A stretch of 64,000 nucleotides of DNA, from assembly GCA_902805475.1 (NCBI GenBank), contig CADCSX010000003.1, positions 3,844,001-3,908,000 on the forward strand, in the 5' to 3' direction. A program made the position numbers and the translations under genes. Each line of letters begins with the position of its first letter. Position 1 is the stretch's first letter. Below, in pieces: positions 47,618 to 61,937 of the stretch. The stretch is from Entonaema liquescens. Taxonomy: Eukaryota; Ascomycota; Sordariomycetes; Xylariales; Xylariaceae. The notes under the pieces are model-generated. The model was not told the DNA's origin. It ran no database searches and was given only the letters and a program-made list of their open reading frames with translations.

Positions 47618-50600
47618 ATGGCGAGCAATAGTTTAGCGCCGCCAACGCTGGCGATCGATACACAAACACGCCCGAGGAGCGATACTAATGAGACCAGAGC
47701 AGTGACCCCCGCCGGTTCCTTCGTCTCGAATGTCTCAAACCCTTTCCTAACACCAGCTCACTCAAATCCCTTCTCAACACCAGTTCCATCCGATTGTGGA
47801 GCAAGTGTGTTGTCAGTAGAGCCCGAAGCGGCTCTCCGTCCAGATCCCGGCACGGAAGCCGACTTCCATGTCGAAAACAACCCTTTTGCATTCAGCCCGG
47901 GTCAACTAAACAAACTACTAAATCCGAAATCCTTACTCGCGTTCCGGGCATTGGGCGGCATCTCCGGGATAGCACGCGGACTACAGTCTGATATCAACGC
48001 CGGCCTGAGCGTTGACGAGGCAACAGTACGCACATCTATTACCTTTGAACAGGCCGTACGGAGAACGTCAGATAAGTTTATAGAGACGCCAGAGAGAGCA
48101 CCGCAACCCGAATCCAACTCCTTTGTTGACCGAACGAGGGTCTTTGGGAGGAATGTCCTACCAGCGAAGACAGCCACACCAATATGGATACTCATGTGGA
48201 ATGCATATAATGATAAAGTCATTATCCTATTAACAGTAGCCGCCATTATATCACTTGCACTTGGCCTTTACGAAACTTTTGGAACGGTACCTGAACCGGG
48301 AGCACCCCCATCTGTGGACTGGGTCGAAGGCGTTGCAATTATTATTGCTATACTTATCGTCACGCTGGTAGGATCACTGAACGACTGGCAGAAGGAACGG
48401 GCTTTTGTGAGACTCAACGCCAAGAAAGAAGACCGCGAGATCAAAGTTGTTCGATCGGGGAAGTCATTCATGATTAACGTTCACGATATCTTGGTCGGAG
48501 ATGTTCTGCACCTGGAACCCGGTGATCTCGTCCCTGTCGATGGAGTCTACATTAACGGTCACGATTTGAAGTGCGATGAATCGTCAGCGACAGGTGAATC
48601 CGACGCTATCAAAAAGACGCCGGCTGGTCAGACTATGGAAATCTTAGAATCGGGCGCCAGCCAAAAAGGTCTTGACCCATTTATCATTTCAGGGTCCAAG
48701 GTGCTTGAAGGTGTTGGCACGTTCCTCTGTACTTCTGTCGGTGTGCACTCCAGTTTCGGCAAAATCATGATGTCTGTTCGAACAGAGATCGAAGCAACTC
48801 CCCTTCAGAAGAAACTCGAAAGACTCGCGGTTGCTATCGCAAAACTAGGTGGTACGGCAGCCGCTCTTCTCTTCTTCGTTTTGCTATTCCGTTTCCTCGG
48901 CGGCCTTTCAACGGATACGCGCAGTAGCTCAGGGAAGGCCTCCGCCTTCTTAGACATCCTAATCGTGGCCGTAACTATTATTGTTGTGGCTGTACCCGAA
49001 GGTTTACCCCTGGCTGTTACCCTAGCTTTGGCCTTCGCCACCACCCGACTTCTGAAGGAAAACAACCTCGTCCGTGTGTTACGCGCCTGTGAGACGATGG
49101 GAAACGCCACCGCAATTTGTTCCGACAAAACTGGAACATTGACAACCAACAAGATGACCGTCGTTGCGGGTACATTTGGCCAATCAAGCTTTACCAAATC
49201 CGAAAGCGAAAAGCCGGGTTCTCAGACCATCTCCCAATGGGCGACCAGCCTTCCCCAAAAGACTAAGGACGCTATTGTGCAATCAGTGGCTATTAACTCC
49301 ACCGCATTCGAAGGCGAGGAAGCTGGGCAATTCGCATTTATTGGCTCCAAGACCGAGACGGCGCTCCTTCAGCTTGCGAGGGATCATCTGGGAATGCAAT
49401 CATTGGCAGAGACCCGCAACAATGAGCAGGTAATTCAAATGATGCCTTTCCTCTCGGCGAAGAAATGCATGGGCGCAGTCATCAAACTACGAGATAATTC
49501 TGGATATAGGCTCTTAGTGAAGGGCGCCTCGGAAATTCTCTTAAGTTATTGTAGCGCCAAGGCAGATATTCAGTCCCTTGCTACAAGTGAACTTACGGAA
49601 AGTGACCGCACTGGCCTAACATCTATTATTGATTCTTATGCCAAGGGATCGCTCAGAACCATCGGTATTGTGTATCGGGATTTTGAAAGCTGGCCCCCCG
49701 TTGAAGCCGAGATAGAAGATGGCCATGTAAAATTCGAGTCTGTGCTAAACAACTTGGTCTGGTTTGGTCTGGTTGGTATCCAGGATCCTGTGCGACCGGG
49801 CGTTCCCGAAGCAGTTCGAAAAGCGCAAAATGCTGGTGTTGTCGTTCGCATGGTTACCGGAGATAATGCGGTTACTGCTCAAGCTATCGCAACTGAATGT
49901 GGTATTTATACTGATGGCCTTATTATGGAAGGTCCCGATTTCAGGAGACTGAGTGAGGAAGAGATGGATGCTAGATTGCCGAAGCTACAAGTACTTGCGC
50001 GCTCATCGCCTGAGGACAAGAGAATTCTCGTCGCAAGGCTCAAGGCTCTCGGGGAAACAGTAGCTGTTACTGGAGATGGCACAAATGATGCACCTGCTCT
50101 CAAGACAGCTGATGTCGGCTTTTCCATGGGCATCTGCGGAACTGAGGTGGCTAAGGAAGCCTCAGAAATTGTACTGATGGACGACAACTTTGCTTCTATT
50201 CTAACTGCTCTTAAATGGGGACGAGCAGTCAACGACTCCGTCCAGAAGTTCCTTCAGGTGAGTTCCAAACAAACATAAAACAGTCGAAAACTGAATGATA
50301 CTAACCATTTTCCAGTTCCAAATTACCGTTAACATCACCGCTGTTCTCCTCGCCTTTATATCCGCCGTTGCCGATCCCGATATGCACTCTGTACTTACCG
50401 CTGTGCAATTACTCTGGGTAAACCTGATTATGGATACCTTTGCAGCCCTCGCCCTCGCAACTGATCCTCCCACCGAAAAGGTCCTTGACCGCCAACCTCA
50501 ACCGAAGAGTGCACCCCTAGTTACAACTAATATGTGGAAAATGATCATCGGCCAGGCGATTTACCAACTTGCCGTTACATTAGTTCTGCACTTTGCCGGT

Positions 50601-51197
50601 GCTGCTATTCTTGGCTACGACCCTAACAACCAAGCTCAGAAGATAGAGCTCAACACTATGGTCTTTAACACTTTTGTATGGATGCAAATCTTCAACGAGT
50701 TCAACAACCGACGCCTTGACAACAAGTTCAATATCTTCGAAGGCGTCCATCGCAACCAATTCTTCATTTTCATCAACTTCATCATGGTCGGCGCCCAGAT
50801 CGCCATTGTCTTCGTGGGAGGCGCTGCATTCGAGATCACTGCCCTCAACGGCACGCAATGGGGCATCTGCTTGATTGCAGCAGCCATTTCGCTCCCATGG
50901 GCTATCGTTATACGCTTATTCCCAGACGAACTGTTTGCCAGGATTGCAAAGGTCTTAGGCGCGCCTGTCGTCGCTGTCTATGAGGTCCTAGCCAAAGGTT
51001 TCGCCAAGATCGGCTCTGTCATTAGTAGGATGTGGAAGCCGAAGGCCGCAGCATCATCAGAAGAAAAGCAAGGTGATGCGACAAAAGAGAAAGAAGGCGC
51101 TCCCGAGATCGTGGTGTCAGAGGGCCATGAAGGCGTTTTATCGAATGCCAGCCCCGAAATACAAATAATAGGAGATTTAGAACAAGGGAGGAGATAG
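47618..51197 (+). CDS. P-type Ca2+-transporting ATPase, Pmc1-like (P2B)
   Basis: Exon 1 is 47618-50257 and exon 2 50316-51197, with a 58 bp intron (GTGAGT, branch CTAAC), giving 1,173 residues. A Ser/Pro-rich N-terminus precedes FAFSPGQLNKLLNPKSL, typical of fungal Ca2+-ATPases. The Ca2+-binding membrane motif PEGLPLAV lies at 460-467. The phosphorylation site DKTGTLT has its Asp at 503. The hinge motif GDGTNDAP lies at 819-826. The C-terminal membrane spans follow (VNLIMDTFAALALATDPP) and a short charged tail. It pumps Ca2+ out of the cytosol, in yeast Pmc1 into the vacuole; in filamentous fungi several paralogues exist, some in the plasma membrane. No long C-terminal calmodulin-binding extension is seen. 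A safe call at family level; location is inference. Confidence 0.95.
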
Positions 51198-51929
51198 AAT
51201 ATATTATATATACCAATACGGACTTGGGTATTTACTTGTATACTAGATAGAACATATGACATTTAGCGACTATATTTTGATTTGTACCTATTGACGCATT
51301 TACACGTCTGGACGAATAAACCTGGGGTGTTCAGGAATGATAGAAGGTATCGGCGAACCAAAATGCGCCATGGGTTCACAAACCATTTTTATAAGTGGTA
51401 GACATAAGTAGGAGGACTTATTCTAGAAATAAATGATAATCTTACGATATACTTGACTCAACTACTGTTTTTGTGTATATGTGATTGGTATTAGGTATAA
51501 CTGATACACCCATGAGGCCCCTATGAAATCTTACAAATCTATGTTTCTGTGTTATGGCTTATATATGCTTGACTCTTACGAATAGAACTTACCTAGTTGC
51601 TATCGTTGTGAAAGGGCGGGGTTAGAGAGCTTCTAGTGCGTGCCTTGGTTACAGGACCGAAGAGACAAGTTCTTAAAGCTACGGGCTGTTGAGTTCAATA
51701 AGATGATTTTCTACTTCACGGAAGCCTGAAGGGACTAGAAGCACATTAGAAATAATTAAAATATAAAGTATCAATGTGTTCTATAACAATCAATATACTA
51801 TAAAGCAAGGAAGTAAATCCTTAAGCCACAAGTATAGGCTATACCTACAATGTGCATGCTTTGATAGTAGTTTCCCGGTGTAAGAATAAATGCCTGCTAG
51901 TTAGTTAGCTTCATACCCATAATTACTTG
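51198..51929. other. Intergenic between Ca2+-ATPase and the large AT-rich element
   Basis: Presumed 3' untranslated sequence and spacer. No gene seen. The element insertion starts about 730 bp after the ATPase stop codon. Confidence 0.5.
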
Positions 51930-51931
51930 TA

Positions 51932-52020
51932 TTAGTGCTGTTTACACAAGTTCGACGTAGCACCCCCAAAGGGGTGCTGCGCATTGATTAAAGAAACGGG
52001 CAAGATTCGGGATTTAACCG
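51932..52020. repeat. Left terminal inverted repeat of the 10.1 kb element
   Basis: Inverted match to 61938-62027. It contains the hairpin AGCACCCC-CAAA-GGGGTGCT at 51959-51978. Confidence 0.88.
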
Positions 52021-52159
52021 AGATTTACCCTATATATACGATTTTGCTAAGAACCTTATATAATTTAAATATATTTTTTTTAATATATATATTTTTTTTA
52101 TAATAATATTTTATAATTTATATAATTATATAATTACATTATGTTTTTATTATAATATA

Positions 52160-52510
52160 TATTTACGTATTAATTTATTATAATTTTTTATATTTTATTA
52201 ATTTATTATAATTATTTATATTTTAATATTTATTTATGTATTAATTTTTTATATTTTAGTGCGTATTTGCGTATTAATTTATTATAATCCATTATAATTA
52301 TTTATATTTTAATATTTTTTTACATATTAATTTTTTATATTTTAATGCGTATTTATATATTAACCCGTTATAATTTTTTATATTTTATTAATTTATTATA
52401 ATTATTTATATTTTAATATTTATTTACATATTAATTTTTTATATTTTAATATATATTTATATATTAATTTATTATAATTGTTTATATTTTAATATTTATT
52501 TATTTATTTA
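52160..52510. repeat. 104 bp tandem repeat, about 3.4 copies
   Basis: Units start at 52160, 52264, 52350 and 52454, each opening with a TATTT word. The second unit is 86 bp and lacks about 18 bp; the last is partial. Copies differ mostly by A/G and C/T changes. Confidence 0.75.
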
Positions 52511-52699
52511 TATATTTAATTTAATTTATTTTTATATTATATAATTTATTAAAAAATATTTTTATATATTTAAATTTTCATTCTTTTATTATATATTTAA
52601 ATATATTTAGTAAATATATAAAAAACTAATAATTAACAATTAACTTTTAAAAAAACTTTAATTATAATAATATAATTATAAAAAACTTCGGTTATAAGT

Positions 52700-52916
52700 T
52701 AAAAATTTTAAATAAATTTTAATTACGGTGTAAAAGTTTTAAATAAATTTTAATTACGGTGTAAAAATTTTAAATAAACTTTAATTACGGGTTAAAAATT
52801 TTAAATAAATTTTAATTACGGTATAAAAATTTTAAATAAATTTTAATTATAAATTAAAAGTTTTAAACAAATTTTAATTACGGGTTAAAAGTTTTAAATA
52901 AACTTTAATTACAATT
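52700..52916. repeat. 31 bp tandem repeat, seven copies
   Basis: Seven adjacent 31 bp units (first 52700-52730) share TTTTAAATAAA followed by TTAATTACGG. Variation between copies is mainly A/G and C/T, as expected after RIP. Confidence 0.85.
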
Positions 52917-55900
52917 TTAAAGTTACATAATATATAACAGTTAATTATATATATTTTTAAATTTATTTTTAATTATTTTAAAGTTTTTTTTTTAAAAAAT
53001 TTTTTTTAAATTCCTTTTTTAACATTTTTTTAAAAATAAAATCATTAATATTTTTATTTATTAAAATCTTTAAAATAATTTAAATATTATTATATACTAA
53101 TATAATTAAATTAATTTTATTGAAATTAAAAATTTTCGAATTTATTTACCATTTAAAATAAAATATTTTAATATATTAATAAATATAAATAATTATTTTT
53201 TAATAATATTTTTTAATTAATCTTATTAATTAAAAATTAATTAAATTTATAAAATAATAAATAAATAAAAATATTTTTTAAAAGTTTTTTTTATTAATTA
53301 TTAAATTTTACTTTATTTATTAAATTTAATTTATTTAAATTAATTTTTAATTTTTCAATAAATTTATTAAATTTTATAACATATATTTTTATAACGTTAT
53401 TTTTATAAAAATAAAAATCTTTTTATAATTTACATTAAAAACAATAATAAAATTATAATATATTATTATAATTTAAAAAAAGTTTATAATAATTATATAT
53501 TTTAAAATTTATAAATATTTTAAATATTATTTAAATATTAATAAACCACTTATATAATATAACGTTTTTTTATTACCGTATTTTCTTTTTTCTTTTTTTA
53601 ACAATTTAACGTTAATAACCGCGTCATTTCGCATTATTAATAATAAAACAAAACCGGCCATTTCTTACCATAAATAATTTAACATAATTTAAAATATATT
53701 TTTTTAATTAACATTATTATCGTTTAATAATTATTATATGTAAATTATATAATTTTTTTATAACCGTAAATCCGTTTATAATTATCGTATACGTAATTTT
53801 TTTAAATTTTCAATAAACGCATATTATAATAAAAAATATTAATATTTAATTAATTTTTAAAATCTTTAAGCAAAAACGAATAAATTTAAAAAATTTATTA
53901 ATGATTCGTAAATCCATTATTAATGTATATATAATTATTTAATTAATTTTTTCGCATAAAAATAAAATTATTAAATTTTTATTTTTTTAATTAAAAATAA
54001 ATATTACATAACCAAATTTATTATAATATAAAATAATTATAAAAATTAATAATAACAAATTTTAAAAATAATTTAATATTATTTATAATTTATAAAAATA
54101 TATTTTACATTTACATTAAATATTTTTAATATTATTACGTATAAATATATAATTATAAATAAAATAATATTTAATTAAAAAGTTAATTTTAATGTAATTA
54201 TATATGTTAATTTTAATAATTTAAATAAGTTATTATTAATATTTTAATTTTAATATGTTAAAAAATTTAAAATTAAATAATTAAAATTTATATATAAAAT
54301 AAAATAATAAAAAAAATATAATAATCTTTAATTTAATAATTTATTTATAAAATTAAATTATTAAATAATTATTATAATTATTTAATATTAAAAAATGTTT
54401 TTTATTAAAATTTTTTAATATCGTATATTAATTAAAATGTTTAAATTAATTTAAATTAATTATATCATCGATTTAACCATTTTCATTAATAATTAATACC
54501 ATATTATCAATTAATTTATTAAATATTTAATTTTTTAATATTTAATAATTAAGTAAAATTAAAAACGGGATTATTATTATTTTTATAATAAAACAAATTT
54601 TAATTATTATAATAAATATCTTAAAATCAAAATTAATTAAATAAAATTTTGGAAAATTATTTTAAATTTATAATTATATCCTATTTAAATAATCAATTTT
54701 TATATTAATTTTATTTATATTATATATATATTAAAATTTAATATAATAATTTTATTATATTTAACATAATTTATTAAATTAATAAATAATAATGGTAATA
54801 TTATAAGTTAATTTATAAGTAATTAACATTAATTAACTTTAAATTCGTTTAAAAATATAGCAATTTTATTTTAAAAATCGAGTTATTTATTACCGTCGAA
54901 TATGTTTAAAGTAAAAATATATATTATAATTAAATGAAATAATTTAATTAATAATACGTTAAATAATATTTACATTAATATAATAACCGACTTTAATTAA
55001 TTAATAAAATTATACGTAAAAAACCATTTTTTAAAAATTGGTAAAAATAATATTATTATTACCATTTTTATTATAAAAGTAAAATTTATTATATTAATTT
55101 AAAATATATTTATATAATGCGTTAAAATATTTAATAATGTTTTTAATTAACTTAAATCAATTTTTAAAAAAAGTTTAAATTATTAATTAAGTTTTAATTT
55201 TAATAAAATTATCAAAAATCATAATAAATAAAATAAAAATAATAAATAAAAAAATAAAAATAATATTAATTAAAGTTAAAGTAAAAATATTAATTACTAT
55301 TTTAAATGCTGTAATAATTTTAAGATTATTCATATTACTAATATATAAAAAACATTAATAAAATATATAATTTATAAATAAATAATAATAATTAATATTA
55401 AATATAAATAAAAAAAAAATAATTAAAGTTTTAATATTAAATATTATAATTTATATAATTTTTTAAAACTTTCGTAATTTTATTTTAATTATTATACGTA
55501 TATATTTTATTAATATTAATAATTAAATTTATTACGTAAATTACGTAAATTGTTTTAAATACTTTAAGTAAAATAATATTAATAAAATAAAAAAAAATAA
55601 TCCGAAATAATAATATTTAATGAAAATAAAAAAAACAAAACGTTAAAAAAATATATTTTATATTAATAATTACGAAATTAAGATTTAAAATTTTATTGTT
55701 ATTTAAATAAACTTATAAAATCAACTTTCGATTAAATTATATTAAATAAGCGTTATTAATAAAGTTTAAAATATAATAAATTTTATAAAAATTATTAAAA
55801 ATAAAATATAAACGTATTTTATTAAAAAGGTTATTTACTTTATTTTATTTTAATTTTATATTTTTTTATTTTTATTTTTTATATTTTCTAAAACTTTTAT

Positions 55901-58900
55901 CCCCGCGGTTTTTTTATCGGGTATAATAATATATTTTTTAAATATAATAATATTTTCATTATAATTTAAACTAAAACGTTCGATTAATATAAAAAAATGT
56001 TTTTTAAAATTATTAAATTTTTATATTTTAAAACTTTTCTTAATATTTAATAACCGTATATTAATTTTTTATTATATAATGTTTCATATTATTAAATATA
56101 AATTTAAAAAATTTTCGAATAAAAATAAAATAATTTTTTTAATATATTAAATATAATAAATAAAGTTTTTAATTAATATATTAATAATTTTAATTTTTTT
56201 ATACGTAGTTTTTATAAATTTTTATATTATAAAAATCGAAACGTATATTAATTAATAAACGTAAAAAAAAACCATATTTTACGATAGAAAAATTAGTTAA
56301 ATTATATTTAAAGCGATTTGATTATTAATAAAAGTTTGGTTTTTATTTACCGATTAAAAACTTAAATTTCTTTTATTTTTTATAATTAAGTATAAAATAA
56401 AATAAATACTTTATATATAATAATAAAAGTCGAGATTTTTATTTTTTTAGTTTGTTAAAAAAGAATTTATTATTTTAATAATATATTTAATAAATAAATT
56501 AGGTTTTAAATTATATAAAGTTAAATTTTTTTCGACGAAAAATAATAAAAGTTATTGTTATTATAAAGTTTAATTATTTATAACAATCGGTAATATTATT
56601 ATTATAAAATTTATGACATTTTTGAAATTATTAAAAATAATATTTTCGTATATTATTAAAAACGTAAATAAAAGATAAATATTATATTATATTTTTATAT
56701 TATTAAGTAATTTTTATTTTTACGCGTTATTTATTATTTTTTTAACTTTTTTATTAATTTAAGTAAAAAGTTTTTATATTAATTAATAAAAATTTTGTAA
56801 TTTTATTAAATTTATTTTTAATGTATAATTTTGGAAAATTAATGTTATTAATATAATAAAAAAAGTAAAAATATAACGTATAAACTTATTATCTTAAGTT
56901 TTATTATTTTAAATTTTAAAGTTTAAAATATTTTATAAATAATTTATTATAAAAACGGAAGTTTTTAATAAATGGGAAATTTTTAATAATAATAAATCCG
57001 GTTTAATAATGTTAAAAGTATTAAATTATGTAATTATTTTATTTTTTTTTAATTAATAAATATTCGTTTTTTAGGTAAAAAAACGTAACATGTTAATGGA
57101 TATGTTTAAAGATTTTTTAAATAATATTAAAGTTTTGTAAAAAAAATAAAATCGGGTTTATATTATATTGTTAATATAATAAACGTTATTATGTTAAGAT
57201 TTTTTTATTCCATTTTTTAAAAACTTACGTATTATTATATATAATGTAAATTTATTTTTAATTATAAAAATAAAGAAACGATTAAAGTAAATAAATAAAA
57301 CCATGGTAACGGCGAAAAGAAAAAAGTAATAAAAAATAGTATAAATAAACGTAAAATTTATGTAAAATAATAAAATTTCATTAAATTAATATGATTTTCC
57401 GTAAAGGAATTTATAAAAGTATAAATTAATAATTAATATTATATATAAATATAAGATTTTAATTAATATAATAAATATATATTTAAATTTTAATTAATAT
57501 AATTATAAAAAATTAAATAATATTATAAATAAATTAATAAAAAAAGTTTATATTTTTATTTTAATTATTAAAAATGTTAAATATTTAAATTATTAATACT
57601 TTCATAACGTAATTACCTTTAATTTTTACAAATTTCTATAAAAAATAAAGTTTTTTAATTAAATAATATTGTTGTTAAAATTAATAATAAAACCGCAAAA
57701 TTAATGAATATGTTTTTATTTTATTTTTAAATTTTTTAAAAACCTTTAATATTATAATTTTTAATTAACTTTTAAAAACCTTTAATATTATAATTTTTAA
57801 TTAATTTTTGAAAACCTTTAATATTTATTTAAAATTTTTAATAATTAAAAATTTTTTTATAAAACATAAATCCGTTTAAGTAATTTTTTAATATTAATTT
57901 TATTATATTGTAATTGTTAAAATTATAAACGTTAAAAGTAAAATTATATAAATAAACATTAAATCGGATTAAATATAAATATAAAAAAATTTTATAAATA
58001 ATATTATTTATTTTTATTTAAACAATTTTATTAATTTTATATTTAATAATTTAACCATTTTATTTCTTTTTTTTATATATTTATTAAATTTAATTAAATA
58101 TAAAATATAATATTAATATTTTTTATACGTATAAAAATATCTTAATAAATTTATTTATATATTAAATTTTAAAAATTAATTTATAATTATATATATTAAT
58201 TTTTATTTCACATAATTAAAAGTTTTATTATAATTTATAAAATTTTAATTAAATTTTTTTTTTTATTTTAAATAACGTACTATATTTTTAATTATTTTAT
58301 TATTAAATAATAATTAATTATTAAAATATATATTTTAATATATTATTTTATAATAAATATAAAATTATTTTTTTAAGAAATTTTTATATATATAAAAAAC
58401 TTTAATATTATATTTTCAATTTAATAATACTTAATAATTATATAAAAAAATAGTATAAAAATAAGTTATAATTATAATAAATAATTATACATTTATAATA
58501 TTATAATTATTTAAATTATAATAAATATTTACGCATTTATAATGTTATAATTATTTAAATTATAATGGATATTTATATATTTTAAAAATATTATAATTAT
58601 ATTTATTATAAGTATTTATTATAATAATTATAATTACATTTATTAAAATATATATTTATATATGTAATTATAATTTATAATTTAAAAAGTTTTTATAAAT
58701 ATTAATAAATGATTATAATTAATTTATTTTATTTATAAATTTAAATATGTTATGTAATAAAATTTTTTATTTATTATTAATGATTTTATTGTTTTTTTTT
58801 TCTTTAAAAGCGGTTGTTACGTGCGTTATTATTTTTTTTTTTTTTTTATAATAAATAATATTATTAATTTATTTTTAAAATTAATTTAAACGTTGGCTTG

Positions 58901-59224
58901 TTTTTGTTTAAATATAAATTTATATAAATTTATATAAATTTATATAATAAATTATTTTTAAATTAGTAATAGTAATTGTAAATTTTATTAACGTAAAAGC
59001 GAAAAGTAAAATAAAAGTAAAAAATAAAGTAAAAATAAAAAGTAAAATAAGTATTAATTTAAATATTAATGTTAATATTAATAAAATTATTAATTTTTAA
59101 TTAATATATATATATAATATATTATATTATTAAAAGTTTTATATATTTATAAAAAAATAACGTATTTTATTATTATTATAATAGTAATAAACGTAAATAT
59201 TATTTATTAAATTAATATTTCAAT

Positions 59225-59240
59225 CCGGTATTATTACCGG
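59225..59240. repeat. CCGGTA-TTAT-TACCGG hairpin in a less mutated patch
   Basis: A 6 bp-arm palindrome in a short patch (59220-59320) that is richer in G and C than its surroundings. It may mark the edge of a nested element. Confidence 0.4.
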
Positions 59241-61937
59241 AAATATCACGTATTTTTGCCATAAATTGCAATTATTTATACATTAATTATATTAGTGATT
59301 ATTAACATGTAAACAACCGTAAATTTAAATATATAAAATTAAAATATTTTTTAAATTTATATTAATTATATTTTAATATAATTATATATTATAAAGTTTA
59401 TAATTATTCCGTTAATTAATAATTGAAAAAAATTTAATATAACCGGTATAATAATCGTTTTTTTTAAATTAATGGTAAGAAAAAAAGTTTAATAAAAAAA
59501 AAACACTATTATAAAAAAAACATAAAAAAGTAACAATATAAACATAAATTTTTTAAATTATTTTTTATATAATTTAAGGAATTATATATTTATTAATTAT
59601 ATAAATATATTTTATAATATATATAATTATTAATAAATGTACGTAACGGGACGTTTTTTTTATTAAAATTAAATATATTTTAAATATTATATTTATAAAC
59701 CATTTTAATTATAACGTTATTATTGCTATTACTATTATTATTAATAATGGTAATGGTAATAATAATGGTAATAAATATGTTTAAACCGAAAAAACAAAGT
59801 TTATAAAAAGTTTTTTTAATTAAAAATATTTTTAATAATTTATTTTACGGGAATAATAATAACTTAATAATTTTAAATAAGAAAAAAACATTAATTAACT
59901 AAGTTATTTGATTATTTAAAGGTAAATTTAAAAGTATACCGTTAAATTTTTAAAGTTAAATAATAAAGTGTTTTTTAAAATAATTAAATTTTTAATAAAA
60001 TTTTATTTTTTATATAAATTAATATAAAAAATAAAATTTATATAAAATTATATTTTATTAAATATCATATAATTATTAATTAATAAATGTTTTATTAATA
60101 TATTGAAAAGAAAATTAATAAAAGTAAGTTTTTTTATTATTTTTTTTTTAAATTAAAGTTTATTTATTTTTTTTTTAAATATAAAAAATAATAAATTTAA
60201 AAATTATTATTAATAATTTTAAAATAACGTAGTTATTATGGGATTTTATTTTATATTAGTATTATTAAAGGGGGGGGTTTAAGTTTAATTTTTCTTTTTA
60301 AAAATTTTTTTAAAAAATTAAAAAGAATTATTATAAAATATAAATATTTAAATTAATTAATAAATAACATTATTATTTTAAAAATAACATTTCTTAACTA
60401 TTTAAATTAATCCCACATTATAATAATGACATTTAATTTTTTATTAATAATTATAAAAAATTAATAATATAAATAAAAAAAATAATAAATATAATAAAAA
60501 TTTTAATTATTAAAGGAAATATATATGTTATTTTAAATGTACGTGTTAACACATATAATTTTACCTTTATTTTACATTTATTATAATTTAATTTTATATA
60601 AAAAAAATAATTATTAAAAAAATAACATTTTTTAATAATAAAAAAAACTTTAATTTTTTTAATTTAATTTAAAATATATTATTTTTCTTAATTATAACTT
60701 ATCTTTAATATTTAAATTTTATTACTAAAAATTAATATATTAAATATAATATAACAAACTTTCTTTAATAAATATTTAATATATATTAATTATAAATACA
60801 TTTTTATAATTTTAATGTTATAAAATAAACTTATAAATTCATTAATATTATATAATAACTTTATAAATTATTAAATAATTTAAAATAATATTTTATTATT
60901 ATTTTTATAAAATAATAACAACATTAAAAACATAAATAATAAATTATTAACTATTTAAAATTATAAATTTAATAATTTTAATTTAAATTTAACTTAATTA
61001 TAAAAAAATAAAAATAATAATAATAATGTTATAAAAAATAATGGTAATATATAAAACAATATTACAAACCATTTTTTTTATAATAAATCAATAATATAAT
61101 TAATAAAAAAGTTAAAAATATTTACACTTAAAAATATATTTATAAAAAAATATTTTATTTATATAAAATATATAAAAATGGCTTTAAATATATATAATAA
61201 ATTAAACTTAAATAATTTTAACGTAATTATATTTAATAAACTTATTAATTTAAAAAAAAACTTTTTAAATAATTAAATATTAACCGTAAAATATATTATT
61301 TACAAATTAAACAAAAATTAAAAACTATTTAAAGTTATATTAAATAAAATTAATATATTTTTTAAAGTTTAAATATTAAAATTATACGTAATATATAATT
61401 ATATTTAAATTATAAAAGTTAAATTTAATAAAATTATTAAATATTATTATTTAAAAAAGTTTTTTTAATAATATTTATTTTTGAAATTTTTTTTATTAAT
61501 TTTTAAATATTATAAATTAATAGTTAATTTAAACACCGAAATTACAAGTAAATTAATATATTTAAATTATTTTAAATTAATTTAAATAAATATTATAAAT
61601 AACGAATTTATTTTAATTAATAATAATAAAATCTTTTTATAATATTTAAAAAATATTAATAAAAATTTAACTTTAAAATGTGTGGTTTAAATTAATTTAA
61701 AAAAGTTAAATAACTTTTTAAATGGAAATAAATTTTTAAATAAATAAATCCGGTAATAATTAATAATTTTTTAATTATAAAAATTTTTTAATTATTTAAA
61801 AAAATTTAAAAATTAATAATATTAAATTAATATTTTAATAAATAAATTTTAAAGTTTTTATATTTAATAATTAAAAATATCATTTTAATTAATATTATTT
61901 AATTTTTGGTAAAAAATATACTCAAACGAAAATACTC

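Noticed and set aside
52160..52916. CRISPR-like array
   Set aside because: The repeats are head-to-tail with no unique spacers and the organism is a fungus.
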